DNA of 64,000 bases from Candidatus Cryptobacteroides intestinavium (GCA_017694845.1 JADIMI010000036.1:1-64000), one strand, 5' to 3'. Positions 32,382 through 42,027 are shown, numbered from the stretch's first letter. The notes: generated from the sequence alone by a model not told the origin. Numbers and translations are program-made.

Positions 32382-35010
32382 AATTGCATTCGACTGTAAG
32401 CGGGATTGACAACTGTATTACATTCTCCATTTCCTCTGTCACCAGTTTCTTCAGGTCGTCGGCTTCAGACAGCAGGGCATCGAATACGAGTTCATCGTGT
32501 ACCTGGAGAACCATCCGGCTCTGCATCCCTGCCTCTTTCATCTTCCTGTCGACATTTATCATCGCTTTCTTGATGATATCGGCCGCTGTCCCCTGGATAG
32601 GGGCATTGATCGCGTTGCGTTCAGCCAGAGACCTTGTCGTGGCATTGCGGGAGTTGATGTCAGGAAGGTATCTCCTGCGTCCGAACAGGGTCTCTGCATA
32701 CCCTTTCTCCCGGACCGAGGCGACAGCCCTGTCTATATACGATGACACCGTCGGGAAGCTGGCGAAGTAGTCCTCGATGATTTTTTTCGCTTCGGCCCGG
32801 GATATCTTGAGTCTCTGTGACAGCCCGAATGCCGATATTCCGTACATTATCCCGAAATTGGCTGTCTTCGCTATTCTTCTCTGTTCAGGAGTGACGGATT
32901 CAGGAGGGATGCGGAAGATCTTCGATGCGGTGATGGCGTGGACATCTTTCCCGTGCCTGAAGGCATCGACAAGATGTTCGTCATTGCTCAGGTGAGCCAT
33001 TATGCGGAGTTCGATCTGGGAATAGTCCGCGGACATTATCACCCCGTCCTCCCTGCTCGGTATGAACGCCTTGCGGATTTCCTTGCCTCTTTCGGTCCTG
33101 ATGGGGATGTTCTGGAGGTTAGGCTTGGAGGAACTCAGACGCCCTGTAGCGGTAAGGGCCTGGTTGAAGGTCGTATGTATCTTACCTGTCTTGGGGGATA
33201 CCAGGTTCGGGAAGGGGTCTACGTAGGTGGACAGCAGCTTCCTCACTCCCCGGTATTCGAGGATCTCGTTGATTATCGGATGCTTGTGCGCAAGTGCTGT
33301 GAGTGTCTCCTCATCAGTGGAGTAGCTGTAGCGCTTGTCGTTTCCTGCCTTTTTCACCTTCGGGTCCAGGGCGAGCTTCTCGAAGATCACGTATCCGATC
33401 TGCTTGGTCGAAAGGATGTTGAGATCTGGCTCCCCGGCCATTTCCCTGACACGTTGCTGTATCTGCTCGAGTTCGGCTGAAAGTCCGGAGGCGTATTGCC
33501 TGAGCTGGTTGAGGTCTATCCTGACTCCTGTGCGCTCCATTTCCCCGAGCACTCTTATGAGAGGTTCCTCTATCGTGTCATACAGTGGGGCGATGTCAAG
33601 GCTGTCGATTTCTTTCCGGACCTCGGTGCCCAGCATTGCCGTGACTGCGGCTTCCTTCAGGGGCGGAACGTCCTTTTCATCGGTCTCCCCCTGGTCGAAC
33701 AGCGACAGCGCGGATTCTTTCTGCCCGGACTGTGGCTCATCTATGCTGATTCCCAGATAGCTTTTTGCAAGGATATCCAGCCTGTGGCTTTTCTCCGGAT
33801 TTATGAGATAGTGCATCAGTTCGATGTCCAGAAGCCTGCCTTTCAGGTCCAGCCCGTTGTTCCTGAGTATGTTCAGCTGCTTCTTGAGATTGTATCCTGT
33901 CTTGTCTATGTTTCCGTCTTCCAGTATCTCCCTGAAATCTTCCGCCGTCCCCGATGCGGCCAGTCTCTGTCCTTCATTGACAATCCCGACTGTCATTCTG
34001 CGGATTCCGCTGAAGATGCCGGTGCCGTCGCAGTCGGTAAGAATGGCGAACCGGCCGGCCTTTTTCGCTTCCTTGCAGGCCTGTGGCGTTGTCACTTCAG
34101 AATATTCGAAGTCTTCCTCCCTGCCGCTGTGTACTGCCGGACAGTCTCCGAGGTATCTTTTAAGGGACCCGAATTCGTATTCATCGAACAGTTCCGCCGC
34201 CCCGGCCCCGAATCCGGTGTCGAGGGACATCCCGGCCGTGCTGAACTCTACGGGCACATCCGTCTTGATAGTCACAAGGTCGTGGCTGAGCGGAAGGTAT
34301 TCCCTCGCCGCCTCGAACGCGTCCCTCTGTCTGGGAGTGAGTTCATTTATGTGGCTGTATATCTCCTTGACCGTTCCGTACCGTGATATCAGTTTGCCGG
34401 CCCCGACCTCCCCGACACCTTTCACTCCCGGCACATTGTCAGATGCATCTCCGCATATCGTGAGGATCTCTATGACCTGGGAGGGGGAGCTGATCCCGTA
34501 TCTGCTGCATATCTCCGCAGGTCCGAGGATCTCGCTTTCGCTTCCCGACTTTCCCGGTCTGTACTGCAGGATCCTGTCCGTGACCAGCTGGCCGTAGTCC
34601 TTGTCCGGTGTGACCATATAGACAGTGAACCCTTCCTCCGCCGCTTTTTTCGAGACGGTGCCTATCACGTCGTCCGCCTCGTATCCTTTCACCATAAGTA
34701 CGGGGATGTCCATCGCCCTGCACAGTCCTGTCAACGGTTCGAGCGCATCGATGACCAGCTGCGGCGTCGCTTCCCTTGTGCCCTTGTATTCCGGATACAT
34801 CTCGTGCCTGAAAGTCCCGCCTGGAGGGTCGAACGAGACGGCCAGATGGGTCGGCTTCTCTTTTTCGATCAGCTCAAGGATATATTTGGTGAATCCGAAC
34901 AGGATGGATGTGTCTACGCCCTTGGAATTTATCATAGGATGTCTCAGGAAGGCATAATACATCTTGAAAATCAGAGCGTGTCCATCTATCAGAAAAAGTC
35001 TTTTGTCCAT
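32353..35010 (-). CDS. polA: DNA polymerase I
   Basis: This 885-residue enzyme processes Okazaki fragments and fills repair gaps. The N-terminal 5'-nuclease has GYEADDVIG (109-117) and GDASDNVPG (187-195). The polymerase domain has TATGRLSSSKPNLQNIP, ADYSQIELR and VHDE (about 837-840). The middle 3'-5' exonuclease domain (about 310-470) appears inactive. Motif I reads AILTDCDGTG without Asp-X-Glu, motif II reads NLKKQ (374-378) where the E. coli enzyme has Asp424, and motif III is not recognisable. The gene reads into the sigma factor gene with a 29-base overlap. Confidence 0.95.
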   Translation of the reverse strand: MDKRLFLIDGHALIFKMYYAFLRHPMINSKGVDTSILFGFTKYILELIEKEKPTHLAVSFDPPGGTFRHEMYPEYKGTREATPQLVIDALEPLTGLCRAMDIPVLMVKGYEADDVIGTVSKKAAEEGFTVYMVTPDKDYGQLVTDRILQYRPGKSGSESEILGPAEICSRYGISSPSQVIEILTICGDASDNVPGVKGVGEVGAGKLISRYGTVKEIYSHINELTPRQRDAFEAAREYLPLSHDLVTIKTDVPVEFSTAGMSLDTGFGAGAAELFDEYEFGSLKRYLGDCPAVHSGREEDFEYSEVTTPQACKEAKKAGRFAILTDCDGTGIFSGIRRMTVGIVNEGQRLAASGTAEDFREILEDGNIDKTGYNLKKQLNILRNNGLDLKGRLLDIELMHYLINPEKSHRLDILAKSYLGISIDEPQSGQKESALSLFDQGETDEKDVPPLKEAAVTAMLGTEVRKEIDSLDIAPLYDTIEEPLIRVLGEMERTGVRIDLNQLRQYASGLSAELEQIQQRVREMAGEPDLNILSTKQIGYVIFEKLALDPKVKKAGNDKRYSYSTDEETLTALAHKHPIINEILEYRGVRKLLSTYVDPFPNLVSPKTGKIHTTFNQALTATGRLSSSKPNLQNIPIRTERGKEIRKAFIPSREDGVIMSADYSQIELRIMAHLSNDEHLVDAFRHGKDVHAITASKIFRIPPESVTPEQRRIAKTANFGIMYGISAFGLSQRLKISRAEAKKIIEDYFASFPTVSSYIDRAVASVREKGYAETLFGRRRYLPDINSRNATTRSLAERNAINAPIQGTAADIIKKAMINVDRKMKEAGMQSRMVLQVHDELVFDALLSEADDLKKLVTEEMENVIQLSIPLTVECNYGKNWLEAH

Positions 35011-35028
35011 CTCGGTAAAGAAAGAGGA

Positions 35029-36771
35029 TTATGATGTTAAAACATCAAAGATAGTATTTTTATTTCTGAAAATGCTTCCGGCGATGCGTATTTTTTCCTC
35101 CACGCAGCAGCCGGTGTCTGATATTCTGAAACATCCGTCGGCTCCGATGGCCGCTATCCTGCTGCAGCGGGCGGCGGCCTCCCGTATGTCGTGCGATGAG
35201 AAAATGACAGCTGTCCCCCTCTCCTTGCAGACCCTGTCTATGCCAGCGAGGATCTCGAGCCGGTTTTCCGTGTCAAGAAAGGCAGCGGGTTCGTCCAGCA
35301 GTATCACTTCCGCTTTCCTGCATATGGCGGATGCAATGCAGCCTTTCTGGAACTCTCCGTCGCTCAATGCGGATATGTCCCTGTCTTTCAGGTCCTGCAG
35401 CCCCATCTCTTCCAGCGATTGCCTTATCCGCGCCTCCTCCTCTGCGGAGAGACGGCCTTTCCAGTCGCTTTGAGTGAAGAATCCGGTCCTGATGAACTCC
35501 TCGAGTGTAAAGCCTTTGACCCTGGGTATTCCTGAAGGTATCATAATGATGTTGCCGGATCTCCGGTTCCCGGTGGCGGCTATGGTGCGGAGGAGGGTGG
35601 TCTTGCCGCTCCCGTTGGCTCCGCACAGCAGGATGCAGTCTCCTTCCTTTATGTCGAACGATATGTCGGAACACAGGACATTGTCTCCGTATCCTATGGA
35701 CAGATCCCGGATGCTGAACAGTGTCCGGCGTCTTCCGGCAGCCAAGCCATAACCTTCTGCCGCTGTCTCTTCGGCACGGGGAGGCCGCACCGGCTGACCG
35801 TCCGTGTCAGGGCCGTTCATCCGGAACCGCTGTGCAGACCGGCCGCCGTTTCGGGTTCTTACCATTATATATAATATGGCGGGGATGCCGATAATGGCCA
35901 TAGTGCTGCCTGCCGGAAGAGGGCTTGGAGGTATCTGCGCTATGGTGTCGGCTGCAAGGGCGAGAACTGCACCTGCGACGAGACTGACCGGGAGGATGTC
36001 CATGTGTGCCGCGGAACCGGTCAGCCTGCGGGCTATATGCGGGGCTATGATACCGACGAATCCTATCGGTCCGCAGAATGCGGTCACCGCACCGGTGACA
36101 ATGCAGCAGCTGGCCAGCGCCGTCCATCTTATCTTCTTCGGGCTGGCTCCGGAAAGGGTGGCGAAACTGTCTCCGAACAGCAGGAGGTCCAGCCCTTTCG
36201 CCCCTCTGAACGCAATGACGCCTCCGGCCGCCGCTGCCGCTATTATGATGCCTGTCCCGGTGTCCCCGCAATGAGAGAAGCTTCCGGCAGACCAGCTGTA
36301 GAACAGCTTGAGACTGTCCGGAGCCGCCAATGCCTGGAGAATGGCTGTGATAGCGCTGAACGCGAAGCCGGTCATCACTCCGAAAATGAGCAGGGTGTCC
36401 GCACTTCCGGTCTTCCCGGACACATATATGACGAGCAGAGATGTCAGCAATGCCCCCGCGGCGGCTGAAACCGCTATGGTAAGCCCTGCGGCCGCCCCTG
36501 CCCCTCCTGCCAGAGTCACGGCCGCCGCACCGAGGCCTGCACCCGAACTCACTCCCATTATATGGGGGTCTGCAAGAGGGTTCCTGAAGACAGCCTGCAT
36601 CTGTGCTCCTGCCAGGGCGAGGGCGGCTCCGGATACAGCGGCCGTGACAGCCCGCGGAATACGCAGAAGCCTGAACACTTCCGCCGGGGCATCCCCTCCT
36701 ATGAAGATGTCCGCAAGGACTGCAGCGACAAGGACCGCCGCGATCGCTATGGCTGATTTTCCGCTTTTCAT
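35029..36771 (-). CDS. Fused FecCD-type permease and ABC ATPase
   Basis: This 580-residue protein joins two subunits that are normally separate. Residues 1-307 are a FecCD/BtuC permease with [20 protein letters not shown] and [20 protein letters not shown], several transmembrane helices and [19 protein letters not shown] linker of about 40 residues follows. Residues 350-580 are the ATPase, with Walker [10 protein letters not shown] (384-392), the signature LSDGE (469-473) and Walker B VILLDEP. Such transporters import iron chelates or cobalamin. No substrate-binding protein or TonB-dependent receptor is adjacent, so the cargo is unknown. I checked that no stop or frameshift separates the two parts. 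Confidence 0.9.
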   Translation of the reverse strand: MKSGKSAIAIAAVLVAAVLADIFIGGDAPAEVFRLLRIPRAVTAAVSGAALALAGAQMQAVFRNPLADPHIMGVSSGAGLGAAAVTLAGGAGAAAGLTIAVSAAAGALLTSLLVIYVSGKTGSADTLLIFGVMTGFAFSAITAILQALAAPDSLKLFYSWSAGSFSHCGDTGTGIIIAAAAAGGVIAFRGAKGLDLLLFGDSFATLSGASPKKIRWTALASCCIVTGAVTAFCGPIGFVGIIAPHIARRLTGSAAHMDILPVSLVAGAVLALAADTIAQIPPSPLPAGSTMAIIGIPAILYIMVRTRNGGRSAQRFRMNGPDTDGQPVRPPRAEETAAEGYGLAAGRRRTLFSIRDLSIGYGDNVLCSDISFDIKEGDCILLCGANGSGKTTLLRTIAATGNRRSGNIIMIPSGIPRVKGFTLEEFIRTGFFTQSDWKGRLSAEEEARIRQSLEEMGLQDLKDRDISALSDGEFQKGCIASAICRKAEVILLDEPAAFLDTENRLEILAGIDRVCKERGTAVIFSSHDIREAAARCSRIAAIGADGCFRISDTGCCVEEKIRIAGSIFRNKNTIFDVLTS

Positions 36772-36823
36772 TTCCTGGCAGGCAAAGTTAATAAGAAGAG
36801 GCGTAACTTTATCCCGAATTTAT

Positions 36824-36831
36824 TATCTTTG
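36824..36831 (+). promoter_or_regulatory. Candidate -7 element for the two-component genes
   Basis: TATCTTTG matches TAnnTTTG and lies 57 bases before the response regulator start at 36889. The expected TTTG further upstream is not clear. An in-frame upstream ATG at 36829 falls inside this element, which argues for the later start. Confidence 0.45.
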
Positions 36832-36888
36832 ACAGGATATGGCGGCTGGCTATGTCTACAGTGCCGGCCGGAGATAAATGATACCGGG

Positions 36889-37566
36889 ATGAAGATACTT
36901 GTTATAGAAGATGAAGAAGCCCTTGCCGAGCTTACGGTGAAAGCCCTGCGCAAGGAGGGGTTCGTAGTGGAGATGGCTATGGATTACGATACGGCGGCGG
37001 AGAAGCTTGCCGTATATGCCTATGACTGTGTGCTGCTGGATATCATGCTCCCGGGGGGAAGCGGGCTTGACCTTCTCCGGAAAATGAAGTCGGAAGGCAG
37101 TCGGGCCAATGTGATCATAGTGTCGGCCAAGGATTCTATCGATGACAAGGTGAGCGGCCTCGGCCTCGGGGCGGATGACTATCTCGCGAAGCCGTTCCAT
37201 ACCGCGGAGCTGGTGGCCAGAATAAGGAGTGTGGCAAGGCGGAGCACCAATGCAGGGGACTTCGCCTTCCGGGCCGGAAATGTCTCTCTGGAGCCGGATA
37301 CAGGCAGGGTGACGGTGGACGGGAAAGAAATACAGCTCCTGAAGAAGGAGTTCGATATACTGGAATATTTCATTCAGAGACCGGGACATATTGTGGACAA
37401 GGCGGTGATGGCCGAGGCGGTATGGGGGGACCATATCGACCAGGTGGATGATTTCCAGTTTGTGTATGCCCAGATGAAGAATCTGCGGCGCAAGCTGGCG
37501 GCGGCGGGAGCGGATATCGAGATAAAGTCTGTCTACGGGTTCGGTTACAGACTGGTCGGGAAATGA
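36889..37566 (+). CDS. OmpR/PhoB-family response regulator
   Basis: This 225-residue regulator starts MKILVIEDEEALAEL. The receiver has phospho-acceptor Asp51 (CVLLDIMLPGGSGLD) and Lys101 (DDYLAKPF). The C-terminal winged helix has LLKKEFDILEYFIQRPG and SVYGFGYRLVGK. It controls transcription after phosphorylation by the kinase encoded directly downstream, whose start overlaps its stop codon by four bases. The target genes are unknown; the divergent transporter gene 117 bases away is one possibility. Confidence 0.93.
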   Translation: MKILVIEDEEALAELTVKALRKEGFVVEMAMDYDTAAEKLAVYAYDCVLLDIMLPGGSGLDLLRKMKSEGSRANVIIVSAKDSIDDKVSGLGLGADDYLAKPFHTAELVARIRSVARRSTNAGDFAFRAGNVSLEPDTGRVTVDGKEIQLLKKEFDILEYFIQRPGHIVDKAVMAEAVWGDHIDQVDDFQFVYAQMKNLRRKLAAAGADIEIKSVYGFGYRLVGK

Positions 37567-38855
37567 GGCTCGTAACGAAAATAATACTCGGCCTTTCGGC
37601 TTTTGTCCTCATCGCTCTCGGACTGTGGGGCACGGTATTCTATTTCTCTCTTGTCGGGGAGCTGACCGAGGAGATAGATGAGACGCTTGCGGACTATTCC
37701 AATGACATAATAGTATGGTCTCTGGCGGGGGAGCCGCTTCCATATTCGGATGCGGTGGCCTACAACACTTTCGATATTATGGAGGTGACTCCTGAGTATG
37801 CGGCGGTGAACAACAGGATCCGTTACTGGGAGTCTGTGACATACATCCAGAGCCAGGATGAGGATGTTCCCGCAAGGAACAGAAGCTGTATATTTATGGA
37901 TGCGGATGACAGATACTATGAACTTACAGTGTCCGTCCCTACCATAGAGAGGGATTCGGTCTCTGAACATATCTTCAAGTGGACTGTCATCCTGTACGTG
38001 GTGCTGCTGCTCGCCATAGTGGGTATAGACATATCTGTCGTCAGGCGCAATCTCCGTCCTCTGGACCAGCTCCTTCAGTGGCTGGACTCGTATTCGAGAG
38101 GGGAGAGGCCCGGCCCCGTCCCGGTGGACAGCAAGGTGGTCGAATTCAGGAGGCTGTCTGCCGCCGCGCAGGAAGCGGTGGACAGGCTGGAAAGCCAGAA
38201 CGAGGAGCAGAGGGCCTTTATCGGGAATGTCTCCCATGAGCTCCAGACGCCACTGGCGGTGTGCACGGCCAGGGTCGATTCCCTGCTTGCCGATCCGGAG
38301 GTGACTGAAGGCCAGGCGGTGGAGCTTATGAAGCTCGGCAGGTCCCTCAGGGATGTCAGCCGGCTGAACAGCACGCTTCTGATGCTCCACAGGATAGACA
38401 ACGACCAGTTCCCTGAGTCGGAGAGGGTGGATTTCTCGGAACTGGTGGAGGAGGGCGTCGGCCTGTATTCCGAAATCTATTCATCAAAGGGGCTTTCCGT
38501 ATCTGTCAATGTCACGGCCCCGTTTGTCTTTGATATGAATATGCAGCTCGCCCGGATGCTTGTCGGCAATCTGATAAAGAACGCCTTTGTCCACAGCGTC
38601 AGAGGCGGGGCCGCGGAAGTGGAGATGTCGGCTTGCGGGTTCTCTGTCTCCAATCCCGGAAAGACACCTCTTGATCCCGGGCTTGTATTCACAAGGTTCT
38701 ACAGGCAGTCTTCCGATACGGCAGGGTCCACCGGTCTTGGCCTCGCTCTCGTGCATTCCATCTGCCGGAGCTATTCTCTTGACCTTTCCTACAGGTGGGA
38801 TGACGGCTTTCACCGCTTCTCTGTCGGTCTCCGGGATCAGGCTTCCGCCGGATAG
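37563..38855 (+). CDS. Membrane sensor histidine kinase
   Basis: This 430-residue kinase has a first transmembrane helix at about 5-30 and a second at about 139-158, enclosing a periplasmic sensor domain of about 110 residues with no family I can name. A HAMP-like linker, then HisKA with His225 (FIGNVSHELQTPLAV), follow. The ATPase domain has an N-box (LVGNLIKNAFVHS) and GSTGLGLALV. It overlaps the regulator gene by four bases and is surely its partner. The Gln in HELQTPL, where Arg is most common, is a tolerated variant. Confidence 0.93.
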   Translation: MRLVTKIILGLSAFVLIALGLWGTVFYFSLVGELTEEIDETLADYSNDIIVWSLAGEPLPYSDAVAYNTFDIMEVTPEYAAVNNRIRYWESVTYIQSQDEDVPARNRSCIFMDADDRYYELTVSVPTIERDSVSEHIFKWTVILYVVLLLAIVGIDISVVRRNLRPLDQLLQWLDSYSRGERPGPVPVDSKVVEFRRLSAAAQEAVDRLESQNEEQRAFIGNVSHELQTPLAVCTARVDSLLADPEVTEGQAVELMKLGRSLRDVSRLNSTLLMLHRIDNDQFPESERVDFSELVEEGVGLYSEIYSSKGLSVSVNVTAPFVFDMNMQLARMLVGNLIKNAFVHSVRGGAAEVEMSACGFSVSNPGKTPLDPGLVFTRFYRQSSDTAGSTGLGLALVHSICRSYSLDLSYRWDDGFHRFSVGLRDQASAG

Positions 38856-38917
38856 AGGATGCCCCCGGCCGGAGACATGCGTAATGGAGTAGCATGCAAG
38901 GGAGTAAGACAAAATAT

Positions 38918-38948
38918 TTTGCCGGGAATAAAATAATTGTTATCTTTG
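38918..38948 (+). promoter_or_regulatory. Promoter of the rplM-rpsI unit
   Basis: TTTG (38918-38921), a 19-base spacer and TATCTTTG (38941-38948) form a textbook Bacteroidota promoter. Transcription would start near 38955, about 54 bases before the GTG start of rplM. Confidence 0.85.
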
Positions 38949-39008
38949 CGCCCCCTATATAGTGTAGGGAACGCAGTTTTTAGTATTAACCAATTAAAGA
39001 TCAAGACA

Positions 39009-39461
39009 GTGAACACACAGAGTTACAAGACAGTATCCGCCACACCGGCAACTGTCAAGAAGGAGTGGGTCGTCATTGACGCAACTGACCTTCCTCTTGG
39101 CCGTCTTGCTTCCAGGGTTGCTCTTGTCCTTCGCGGGAAGAACAAGCCGTACTTCACCCCTCACATTGACTGTGGTGACAATGTCATCATCCTCAATGCA
39201 GACAAGGTGAAGCTTACAGGAAGAAAGATGACCGACAGGGTCTATGTACGTCACACAGGCTATCCGGGAGGACAGCGTTTCAGCACTCCGAAAGAGATTC
39301 TGGCAAAGAAGCCTACAGAGCTGGTCAGAATGGCAGTAAAGGGAATGCTCCCTAAGAACCGTCTTGGTGCGAAGCTCATCAACAACCTGTATCTCTACCA
39401 GGGCACCGAGCATCCGCATCAGGCACAGAAACCAAAAACAATTACATTAAACGAAATTTAA
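39009..39461 (+). CDS. rplM: 50S ribosomal protein L13 (GTG start)
   Basis: L13 is an early-assembling protein of the large subunit. The product from the GTG at 39009 reads MNTQSYKTVSATPATVKKEW, matching how Bacteroides L13 begins, and continues with WVVIDATDLPLGRLASRVA and GMLPKNRLGAKLINNLYLYQ. It has 150 residues, a normal length. An in-frame ATG at 38937 would add 24 residues but lies upstream of the predicted transcription start, so it cannot be the real start from this promoter. rpsI follows after four bases, the usual gene pair. Confidence 0.95.
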   Translation: MNTQSYKTVSATPATVKKEWVVIDATDLPLGRLASRVALVLRGKNKPYFTPHIDCGDNVIILNADKVKLTGRKMTDRVYVRHTGYPGGQRFSTPKEILAKKPTELVRMAVKGMLPKNRLGAKLINNLYLYQGTEHPHQAQKPKTITLNEI

Positions 39462-39465
39462 TCAG

Positions 39466-39855
39466 ATGAAAGCAGTAAACGCACTTGGAAGACGTAAATC
39501 AGCAGTCGCTCGCGTTTATGTCGTGCCTGGGAAAGGTGAAATTACGATCAATGGAAGGGACATCAACGACTATTTCAAGGATGAGTCTCTCCGTTATATT
39601 GTAAACCAGCCTTTCGAAGTGACAGGTACGCTTGCCCAGTTTGACGTAAAGGCCAACCTCGACGGAGGCGGAATCAAAGGCCAGGCAGAGGCTATGAGGC
39701 TCGGTATTGCACGTGCCCTCTGTATAGTGGATGCGGAAGCATACCGCCATACCCTCAAGGCTGCAGGATTCCTCACCCGTGACGCCCGTGAGGTCGAGAG
39801 GAAGAAACCTGGTCAGCCTGGTGCACGCAAGCGCTTCCAGTTCAGTAAACGTTAG
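39466..39855 (+). CDS. rpsI: 30S ribosomal protein S9
   Basis: This 129-residue protein has the S9 pattern: ALGRRKSAVARVYVVPGKG at the N-terminus, GGGIKGQAEAMRLGIARAL in the middle, and the basic C-terminal tail ending RKRFQFSKR that reaches the tRNA-binding P site. It is co-transcribed with rplM. Length and ends are normal. Confidence 0.97.
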   Translation: MKAVNALGRRKSAVARVYVVPGKGEITINGRDINDYFKDESLRYIVNQPFEVTGTLAQFDVKANLDGGGIKGQAEAMRLGIARALCIVDAEAYRHTLKAAGFLTRDAREVERKKPGQPGARKRFQFSKR

Positions 39856-40067
39856 TATCTATCGGCTGATTTGTACAACGCACAGTCCGGTCGTAAATCT
39901 TCGGATCTTCATTCGGGACGCGAGTTCCGGGAGGCTGCCTGAGGGTTGCCGAGACTGCGGAAAATCCTGGAGACCGGTGCAGACCGCTACTCCAGATTGA
40001 TGTGAGAGCCTTACAGGCGCGGCAGAAGCCTGGAAGGAAAAGACAAAACAGAAAAATTTTTAAAACA
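39856..40067 (+). promoter_or_regulatory. Candidate structured leader of rpsB
   Basis: This 212-bp gap between rpsI and rpsB has no gene. It contains a perfect 6-bp stem CTGGAG/CTCCAG (39967-39972 and 39990-39995) enclosing further GC pairing, and GGCG/CAGGC-rich sequence near 40013-40032. An autoregulatory leader for S2/EF-Ts expression is plausible. I cannot match it to a named RNA family. Confidence 0.35.
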
Positions 40068-40970
40068 ATGCCAAGAACAAATTTCCAAGAATTGCTTGAT
40101 GCAGGAGTTCACTTCGGCCACCTCGCCAGGAAGTGGAACCCTAAAATGGCTCCATATATCTTCGACCAGAAGAACGGGATCCATATCATCGACCTGCATA
40201 AGACTGTAGTAAAGATCGATGAGGCAGCGAATGTCCTCAGGCAGCTGGCACGTTCCGGCCGCAAGATCCTTTTCGTAGCTACAAAGAAACAGGCAAAGGA
40301 CATAGTGGCAGAGAAGGCTGCTACTGTCAATATGCCATACGTGACAGAGAGATGGCCAGGCGGAATGCTTACAAACTTCCCGACCATCCGCAAGGCTGTC
40401 AAGAAGATGAACACCATCGACAAGATGATTGAAGATGGTACTTTTGATACTCTCGCAAAGCGTGAGCGCCTCCAGATCACCCGTCAGAGGGCGAAACTCG
40501 AGAAGAACCTCGGCTCTATCAAGGATATGAGCCGTCTTCCTTCAGCACTTTTCGTAGTGGACGTACAGAAAGAGATGAATGCCGTAAAAGAGGCTAACCG
40601 TCTTAATATCCCGGTTATCGCTATGGTTGATACTTGCTGCGATCCTACTCCGATTGATTATGTGATTCCGGCGAATGACGATGCTGCAAAGTCGATAGCA
40701 TACATTATGGATGCTGTATGCGGCGCCATCAAGGAGGGACTGGAAGAAAGGAAGCTGGAGAAAGAGAAAGAGGCTCCTGAACAGAACGAGGCTGCCGCTT
40801 CAGGCAAGAAGCTCCGTTCACGCAAGGGGAACAAGCCTGCCGAGGAAGTGAAGGCTGAACCTGCTCCTGCAGCAGAGGCTCCTGCAGCAGAAGCTCCGGC
40901 AGTCGAGACCCCTGCAACTGAGGCACCTGCAGAAGAGGCTGCTCCTGCAGCAGAAGCAAAGGCAGAATAA
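40068..40970 (+). CDS. rpsB: 30S ribosomal protein S2 with acidic Ala/Pro/Glu tail
   Basis: The start at 40068 gives MPRTNFQELLDAGVHFGHLA, the standard S2 beginning. Starts further upstream would add a basic extension from the leader. Core motifs RWPGGMLTNFPTIRKAV and VVDVQKEMNAVKEANRLNIP are intact. The product has 300 residues, longer than the typical 240-280, because the last 60 or so residues are a repetitive Ala/Pro/Glu tail after a basic stretch (KKLRSRKGNK). tsf follows 39 bases later, the normal rpsB-tsf pair. Confidence 0.97.
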   Translation: MPRTNFQELLDAGVHFGHLARKWNPKMAPYIFDQKNGIHIIDLHKTVVKIDEAANVLRQLARSGRKILFVATKKQAKDIVAEKAATVNMPYVTERWPGGMLTNFPTIRKAVKKMNTIDKMIEDGTFDTLAKRERLQITRQRAKLEKNLGSIKDMSRLPSALFVVDVQKEMNAVKEANRLNIPVIAMVDTCCDPTPIDYVIPANDDAAKSIAYIMDAVCGAIKEGLEERKLEKEKEAPEQNEAAASGKKLRSRKGNKPAEEVKAEPAPAAEAPAAEAPAVETPATEAPAEEAAPAAEAKAE

Positions 40971-41009
40971 TCTTTGTGAGTTGTATTAACGATTAAAACG
41001 ATTACAGAA

Positions 41010-42005
41010 ATGGATATTAAAGCAGCTGACGTAATGAAACTGCGTCAAATGACCGGTGCCGGTATGATGGACTGCAAGAAGGCTCTCATCGAGGCTGAAG
41101 GCGACTATGCCCGTGCACAGGAGATTATCCGTGAGAAAGGAAAGCTTGTCGCAGCCAAGAGGGCTGACAGGGAGACGACTGAGGGTGCCGTAGTAGCCAG
41201 GATAGATGGAACCAAGGCCATTATCCTCTGCCTCGGATGCGAGACTGACTTCGTTTCCAAGAATGCAGAGTTCCAGGCACTCGCAAATGCAGTTGCAGAC
41301 ACTGCAATCAAGAACCTCCCTGCAGATGCAGAAGCGCTCAAGGCATGCGCACTGGCAGATGGAAGGACTGTAGAGGCCGCCATTACAGAGCAGACCGGAA
41401 AGACCGGAGAGAAGCATGTGCTTGTAGGATACGAGAAGATCGAGGCTCCGTTCATTGTTTCCTATATCCACGCGATCAACGGCAAGCTCGGCGCTCTCGT
41501 AGGGTTCAACAAGGAAGTTCCGGCTGACCTCGCTAAAGGCGTGGCTATGCAGGTTGCATCTATGAACCCGGTCGCCATCAACAAGGACAGCGTCCCTCAG
41601 AATGTCATTGACAATGAGCTTACTGTAGCGGTAGAGAAGACCAAGGAGGAGCTCGTGCAGAAGGCTGTCAATTCAGCTCTCGAGAAAGCTGGCATCAACC
41701 CTGCACACGTCGACAGCGAGGATCATATCGCTTCCAACACTGCAAAGGGATGGCTCACTCCTGAACAGGCAGACCAGGCTCGCGAGATCATCAAGACTGT
41801 CTCTGCAGAGAAGTCAGCAAATCTTCCTGAGGCAATGATCAACAATATCGCCAACGGCCGTCTGAACAAGTTCTTCAAGGAGAACACCCTCGAGGAGCAG
41901 GAATATCAGATGGGAGATGGCAAGACTTCCGTAAAGGCAGCTATCGCAGCGGTCGACAAGGAGGCGAAGGTCACTGTCTTCAAGAGATTCTCTCTCAACG
42001 ACTAA
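41010..42005 (+). CDS. tsf: Elongation factor Ts
   Basis: EF-Ts exchanges GDP for GTP on EF-Tu. The N-terminal UBA-like domain has the signature LRQMTGAGMMDCKKALIEAE, and the core has CETDFVSKNAEFQALAN. At 331 residues it is longer than the E. coli protein (about 283), as is usual in Bacteroidota. A strong terminator follows 22 bases after the stop codon, closing the ribosomal block. Confidence 0.96.
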   Translation: MDIKAADVMKLRQMTGAGMMDCKKALIEAEGDYARAQEIIREKGKLVAAKRADRETTEGAVVARIDGTKAIILCLGCETDFVSKNAEFQALANAVADTAIKNLPADAEALKACALADGRTVEAAITEQTGKTGEKHVLVGYEKIEAPFIVSYIHAINGKLGALVGFNKEVPADLAKGVAMQVASMNPVAINKDSVPQNVIDNELTVAVEKTKEELVQKAVNSALEKAGINPAHVDSEDHIASNTAKGWLTPEQADQAREIIKTVSAEKSANLPEAMINNIANGRLNKFFKENTLEEQEYQMGDGKTSVKAAIAAVDKEAKVTVFKRFSLND

Positions 42006-42027
42006 ATTCGGAGCACAATACAGATAA

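Noticed and set aside
33496..34386. Long open frame antisense to polA
   Set aside because: It is a reverse-frame shadow of the exonuclease and nuclease region of polA; no start signal or domain supports it.
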